Part shown: piece after piece, positions 5,868 to 8,492 of the stretch
Numbering within the stretch: position 1 is the stretch's first letter
Layout: every line of letters begins with the position of its first letter
Translations under genes and position numbers: made by a program
Assembly: GCA_027624995.1 (NCBI GenBank)
Contig: JAQBTI010000090.1
Coordinates: 1-8,492 of the forward strand
Source: Chloroflexota bacterium
Lineage (GTDB): Bacteria > Chloroflexota > Dehalococcoidia > Lucifugimonadales > CATQGZ01
Length of the DNA stretch: 8,492 bases
Direction: 5' to 3'
Notes under the pieces: generated by a model
Database searches by the model: none
What the model was told of the DNA's origin: nothing
The model's input: the letters and a program-made list of their open reading frames with translations, nothing else

Positions 5868-6643
5868 CAGGAGCCAAGGTCGAAAGTCATGTCGGACTCG
5901 GTGACGAGGATCTCGTGGCCGAGTTCTTCCGAGACTATTGCCAACTCCGTACGGACCGCCTCCTCCCACGGGGGGTTGATATGCGTAACGAGCACCCTCG
6001 GCAGATAGCCGTGAAGGCCTTTGAAGTCGACAAGCGTCTCTTTAAGAAGGCCCGGCGTGAGGTGCCCAACTCGCAAGGCGTGGGTACGGTTCTCATCGCC
6101 GTGGGAACACTCGGTCAGGAGCACGTCGGGAGCCAGGTGCTTCCAGGCCTCGCTCAGGCCCTGCCCAGCATCGCCCGTGTAGAAGAGCTTGGTTCCGCCT
6201 GCCGTTACCTGGATCCCGGCAGCCTCGACGGCGTGCGGCACCGGGACGGCCACGATCGAATAGTCCAGGACGGTGGTTTCCTTATGATAGTCGATCACGT
6301 TGAGGTTGAGCGCTGCCTGCTCTTCACCCTGCCCCTCGATGAGGACAGGGGCGATACCGCCGAGAAGGCCTGTCCGCAAGGAATCGATGGTGTCCTGGAT
6401 TCCATAGACATCGACCGCAGGCCACCCAGAAACCTTGGCGTTCAGCCCGAAAGGGACCAGATCGAATGTATGGTCCACGTGTCGGTGGGACAGCGCCACC
6501 GCACGGATGCCGCTCTGTTCTTCGAAGGTCAGTGATCTAGTCAGACTGCCCGCGTCTAATGCCAGACGGCCGTCGATCAGGTACGCGGGCCACCTGGTCG
6601 TCAGGCTCGACATGTTGTTGGTGCCGAGAATACGCAGTTTCAC
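5867..6643 (-). CDS. MBL-fold metallo-hydrolase (RNase Z / class II cyclic-nucleotide phosphodiesterase-like)
   Basis: A metallo-beta-lactamase-fold hydrolase of 258 residues with a complete two-metal site: HRHVDH (His53, His55, Asp57, His58), His137 in VPHAVE, Asp158 in YTGDAG, and His221 in THINPP. His194 in GHLTP is a further conserved histidine. The N-terminal stretch (LALDAGSLTRSLTFEEQSGI, 27-46) resembles class II 3',5'-cyclic nucleotide phosphodiesterases, and the general layout also fits RNase Z-like phosphodiesterases. A phosphodiester substrate is therefore a reasonable inference but is not proven. There is no signal peptide, so it is probably cytoplasmic. The GTG start at 6643 is supported by GGAG seven bases upstream. 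The stop codon overlaps the acuC start, so the two products are made together. Confidence 0.9.
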   Translation of the reverse strand: MKLRILGTNNMSSLTTRWPAYLIDGRLALDAGSLTRSLTFEEQSGIRAVALSHRHVDHTFDLVPFGLNAKVSGWPAVDVYGIQDTIDSLRTGLLGGIAPVLIEGQGEEQAALNLNVIDYHKETTVLDYSIVAVPVPHAVEAAGIQVTAGGTKLFYTGDAGQGLSEAWKHLAPDVLLTECSHGDENRTHALRVGHLTPGLLKETLVDFKGLHGYLPRVLVTHINPPWEEAVRTELAIVSEELGHEILVTESDMTFDLGS

Positions 6644-6777
6644 GAAAGCGCTCCAGAGGGTGAATGGCGAACCATTCTAGCAGGTGCGCCCAGCGCAGGC
6701 TGAACTCTTGCCTCTTCTCCCGTTCGCGGGAGGCTTGAGGTGAGGGGCATCCCCGTTCCTCAGGCCGGAAGCACCTT
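6644..6777. repeat. Intergenic gap with a hairpin-rich, probably dispersed repeat (core 6704-6755)
   Basis: This 134-base spacer lies between the peptidase gene and the MBL gene. Its core contains a perfect 6-bp stem with a TTCG loop (CTCCCG at 6717-6722, CGGGAG at 6727-6732) and a smaller GGGG-CAT-CCCC hairpin (6744-6754). On the minus strand the core contains CCCCTCACCTCAAGCCTCCC. From memory this recalls the CCCTCACCC.AACCCTCTCCC intergenic repeats of many GC-rich genomes, but I could not check it. No T run follows on either strand, so classical termination is doubtful. A possible -10 box TAGAAT (6679..6674, minus) stands 31 bases before the MBL start, but no good -35 accompanies it. Confidence 0.5.
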
Positions 6778-8022
6778 CTAAGGGTCGTCAACCTCGGCCA
6801 CCGGACCGGCCATTATGCGCCGGAGCCATCGGATAATCACGGCAACCACCGCTATCGCAGCCGACCCGGCGATGATAGCGGTCGTGCCCAACGTCCCGGG
6901 GTCTCCAGCCGGCGTGGCGGACACTGTGCCGCCGAGCTGGCCCTGCCACTCGAGCTCAATATCGTCAATGCTTATTCCATAGGCCACCTGGATCGCCTGG
7001 TCGACGCGGTTGCCCTCGTTGATCGCTCTTAGCATCGTGCCCATGCGCTCGCGACCGTAGGTCTCCATCATGTAGTGCACGATACTCTGGGCCTGAGCAT
7101 AGAACAGCCTGACGTCACTTGGCTGGCCCGGCACGCTGCCCATGGATCTCAGGGAAAGCAGTTCATCTCTCTGGGCGGCCCGGAGCACCGTCGAATCTCT
7201 GCGGCCGGAACCAGGCTCAAAGTACATCGCCAGCCCCTCGTTGAGCCAGGACGGAAGGACAGCGAACGTCGAGTCTATGGCCTCGTCGATCAGCAGGTGT
7301 GTCATCTCGTGGACCATCCCCGAGCGGCTGAGGCCGACGAGCACGAACAGGTCGTAGTCTCCGTATGCGAATCCAGCGTAGAGGCCGTCCTGGCTTGCGC
7401 GGTCACTGATCACCGGGAAGCTCCGACTAGCCTCCCTGGTGCCGTTGAAGATGACGGCTTTCTGGGGCTTGGAAGTCTCCAGACCAAGGAGGCTCTTGAC
7501 CTCTGCGGTCCGCTCAGCGACGTCGCCTGCAACCTCATCCACCCGATCGAACGGGCGGTCGTGATACAAGACGACCAGCTCGTCGCGCACAATTCTCTCC
7601 CACTCAAAGGTCGGATCCTTGTACTCGAGCGTAAAAGAGTCAGTCTCGAAGGCGTTCCCGTTCTCATCACGAATCGTGTAGCTGTAGGTGATATCGACGC
7701 CGCTGGGCAGATAGTTCGACCCGCCTGTCTTGATGCGGAAATCGGCCTTCACTCGGGTCGAGGGCGTGAAGTCCGGATAGCCGTATACGCGCACGTTCCT
7801 GCTACCAAGGCGGTAGTAGAGCCTGACCTCGGAAATGCGAGCGTCGGACTCGGCCTCCAGTGTGAGAACAACCTCGTCGGGGAAATCGACGGATGAGGAG
7901 GTCGCTATCACCCGGATCGGCACCGCCGACTGAGGGCTCGGCTCGGGCCCTCCCGCGGCGGTCAGTACGAACACGAGGCCTATCAGAACGCCTAGAAACG
8001 GCATGTCAAATCTTGCTACCAC
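6778..8022 (-). CDS. Membrane-anchored gluzincin metallopeptidase, peptidase MA-like
   Basis: A predicted extracytoplasmic zinc peptidase of 414 residues. An N-terminal hydrophobic segment (about residues 8-23, FLGVLIGLVFVLTAAGG) acts as signal peptide or anchor. A beta-rich region (about 35-135) looks like an Ig/fibronectin-type domain. The peptidase part holds HEMTH (238-242), with zinc ligands His238 and His242 and catalytic Glu239. WLNEGLAMYFE follows (259-269), with Glu262 as the likely third ligand, as in the gluzincin clan. A C-terminal membrane helix (about 379-397) is followed by basic residues (RWLRRI) and a short acidic tail, so the catalytic domain should face outside. The substrate is unknown. 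The start is uncertain: GTG at 8022 has GGAG too far upstream (14 bases), and ATG at 8004 (residue 7) lacks a clear Shine-Dalgarno sequence. Either keeps the signal segment. Confidence 0.82.
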   Translation of the reverse strand: MVARFDMPFLGVLIGLVFVLTAAGGPEPSPQSAVPIRVIATSSSVDFPDEVVLTLEAESDARISEVRLYYRLGSRNVRVYGYPDFTPSTRVKADFRIKTGGSNYLPSGVDITYSYTIRDENGNAFETDSFTLEYKDPTFEWERIVRDELVVLYHDRPFDRVDEVAGDVAERTAEVKSLLGLETSKPQKAVIFNGTREASRSFPVISDRASQDGLYAGFAYGDYDLFVLVGLSRSGMVHEMTHLLIDEAIDSTFAVLPSWLNEGLAMYFEPGSGRRDSTVLRAAQRDELLSLRSMGSVPGQPSDVRLFYAQAQSIVHYMMETYGRERMGTMLRAINEGNRVDQAIQVAYGISIDDIELEWQGQLGGTVSATPAGDPGTLGTTAIIAGSAAIAVVAVIIRWLRRIMAGPVAEVDDP

Positions 8023-8046
8023 TACGCGGAGCCCATCTCCTTATTG

Positions 8047-8173
8047 TGTCACCCTAAGCGGAGCGAAGGGTCTAAGACCGCTGATGAGCTCATCATATGA
8101 CTCCACCGGTCCGCGGTAGTTCCCGTTCACGGCCATGCGTGGTCTTATGGTACTAGCTTCGCTCGGAATGACA
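8047..8173. repeat. 127-bp imperfect inverted repeat (copy B), related to copy A
   Basis: The left end reads TGTCACCCTAAGCGGAGCGA. The right end on the minus strand reads TGTCATTCCGAGCGAAGC. Both carry the TGTCA...AGCG.AGCGAAG pattern and an AAGACC block further in, so the ends pair imperfectly. The terminal motif matches that of the element at 4556-4670, while the interiors differ. Inside it is a perfect 14-bp palindrome, TGATGAGCTCATCA (8082-8095). It fills most of the 160-base gap between the F420 reductase and peptidase genes and has no reading frame. It is probably a miniature element or intergenic palindrome. It may terminate or process the message from the upstream gene. Confidence 0.7.
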
Positions 8174-8182
8174 GTTCTTACT

Positions 8183-8492
8183 CTATATCCCTACTATTCT
8201 GATGGAAGAGTGGGCCTTGTAAGTTCGATTGATGTCCATTAGCAGGACCGTGAACCCTTCCACGAAGGCGGAATTCGCCAGTCTGCCGCCGTTGACGGCG
8301 CGAACCCCCTCTATCTTCTCGGCCAGCCCCATGACGGCTCTCATGGCCGCCTCATCGTCGGCGCAGACGACCACGTCCGAGTCTACGGAGCGGGCCGGCA
8401 CCAGCAAGTCCACTGCACTCACGCTATGGAACGCACCGACCACGCTGGAATTCGGAAGCAGGGCCTGCGCCTGCTGGGCCGCCGAACCCTCC
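8183..8492 (-). CDS. npdG: NADPH-dependent F420 reductase, C-terminal part (cut by window edge)
   Basis: The frame is open from the right edge to a TAG at 8183, giving the last 102 residues. The segment SSVVGAFHSVSAVDLL, then DVVVCADDEAAMRAVMGLAEKI, then VRAVNGGRLANSAFVEGFTVLLMDINRTYKA with a final SSIRIVGI, follows the C-terminal half of F420H2:NADP oxidoreductases. These enzymes pass hydride between NADPH and the deazaflavin cofactor F420. Features of that half are the VxCxDD turn and the GxLxNxxxVE helix near the active site. The N-terminal Rossmann domain that binds NADP lies outside the window, so the call rests on the C-terminal half only. If right, the organism makes or uses F420. It is upstream of the peptidase gene on the same strand but separated from it by an inverted repeat. 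Confidence 0.8.
   Translation of the reverse strand, partial: EGSAAQQAQALLPNSSVVGAFHSVSAVDLLVPARSVDSDVVVCADDEAAMRAVMGLAEKIEGVRAVNGGRLANSAFVEGFTVLLMDINRTYKAHSSIRIVGI

Noticed and set aside
5868..5969. Extended N-terminus for AcuC starting at 5969
   Set aside because: The extra 34 residues overlap the end of the MBL gene, are Gly/Arg/Pro-rich without family similarity, and the ATG at 5867 begins the normal deacetylase sequence.
6717..6732. Hairpin as a rho-independent terminator
   Set aside because: The stem is good but no T run follows on either strand, so it is recorded only as a repeat-associated hairpin.
7075..7896. Rightward 273-residue frame opposite the peptidase gene
   Set aside because: The leftward frame has a signal segment, HEMTH and WLNEG motifs and a terminal helix. 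The rightward one shows none of these and looks like mirror coding.
8092..8120. TATGAT at 8097..8092 as a promoter of the peptidase gene
   Set aside because: No acceptable -35 box stands at 16-18 bases (ACTACC matches poorly), and the site is part of the palindrome in repeat copy B.
1..8492. CRISPR array, tRNA or rRNA genes, transposase, phage or defence genes
   Set aside because: I looked on both strands and found no regularly spaced direct repeats, no tRNA cloverleaf or TTCGA-type arm in a gap, and no proteins of those classes.

Overview
The window looks like chromosomal DNA of a GC-rich bacterium, most plausibly a member of the Chloroflexota (SAR202/Dehalococcoidia-like). The reasons are the coenzyme F420-linked oxidoreductase, the high GC content with frequent GTG starts, a bacterial HD-domain tRNA nucleotidyltransferase, a separate secD, and intergenic repeats built on a TGTCATTCTGAG-type end. 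I know that kind of repeat from memory in this phylum but could not check it. The assignment is an inference. Actinobacteria also use F420 and are not strictly excluded.

From left to right there are eight protein genes, two cut by the window edges. Positions 1-3491 hold a leftward operon def -> cca -> secD: peptide deformylase, tRNA nucleotidyltransferase/poly(A) polymerase, and the N-terminal 436 residues of SecD. cca and secD overlap by 8 nt. A near-consensus sigma-70 promoter at 3545-3574 drives the operon leftward. Divergent to it at 3631-4548 is a rightward SDR-family sugar epimerase-like protein (TIGR01777/YfcH type). Between this gene and the next one, which converges on it, lies a 115-bp imperfect inverted repeat.

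Positions 4734-8492 are entirely leftward. In order of transcription they hold the C-terminal end of an NADPH-dependent F420 reductase, a second copy of the inverted repeat, a membrane-anchored zinc peptidase of the peptidase MA type, a gap with a hairpin-rich repeat, an MBL-fold hydrolase, and an AcuC-type deacetylase. The last two overlap by one base (TGATG) and are surely co-translated.

Functionally the left operon is housekeeping: nascent-protein deformylation, tRNA 3'-end maturation and protein export. The right part is metabolic and envelope-related: cofactor F420 redox balance, an extracytoplasmic protease, and a hydrolase/deacetylase pair with unknown substrates. No tRNA, rRNA, CRISPR array, transposase, phage gene or defence system is visible. 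No stretch without a gene is longer than about 185 bases. I see no new multi-gene system. The items most worth a second look are the two related inverted repeats, the hairpin repeat in a third gap, the low-complexity insert in SecD, and the tightly coupled MBL-hydrolase/deacetylase pair.
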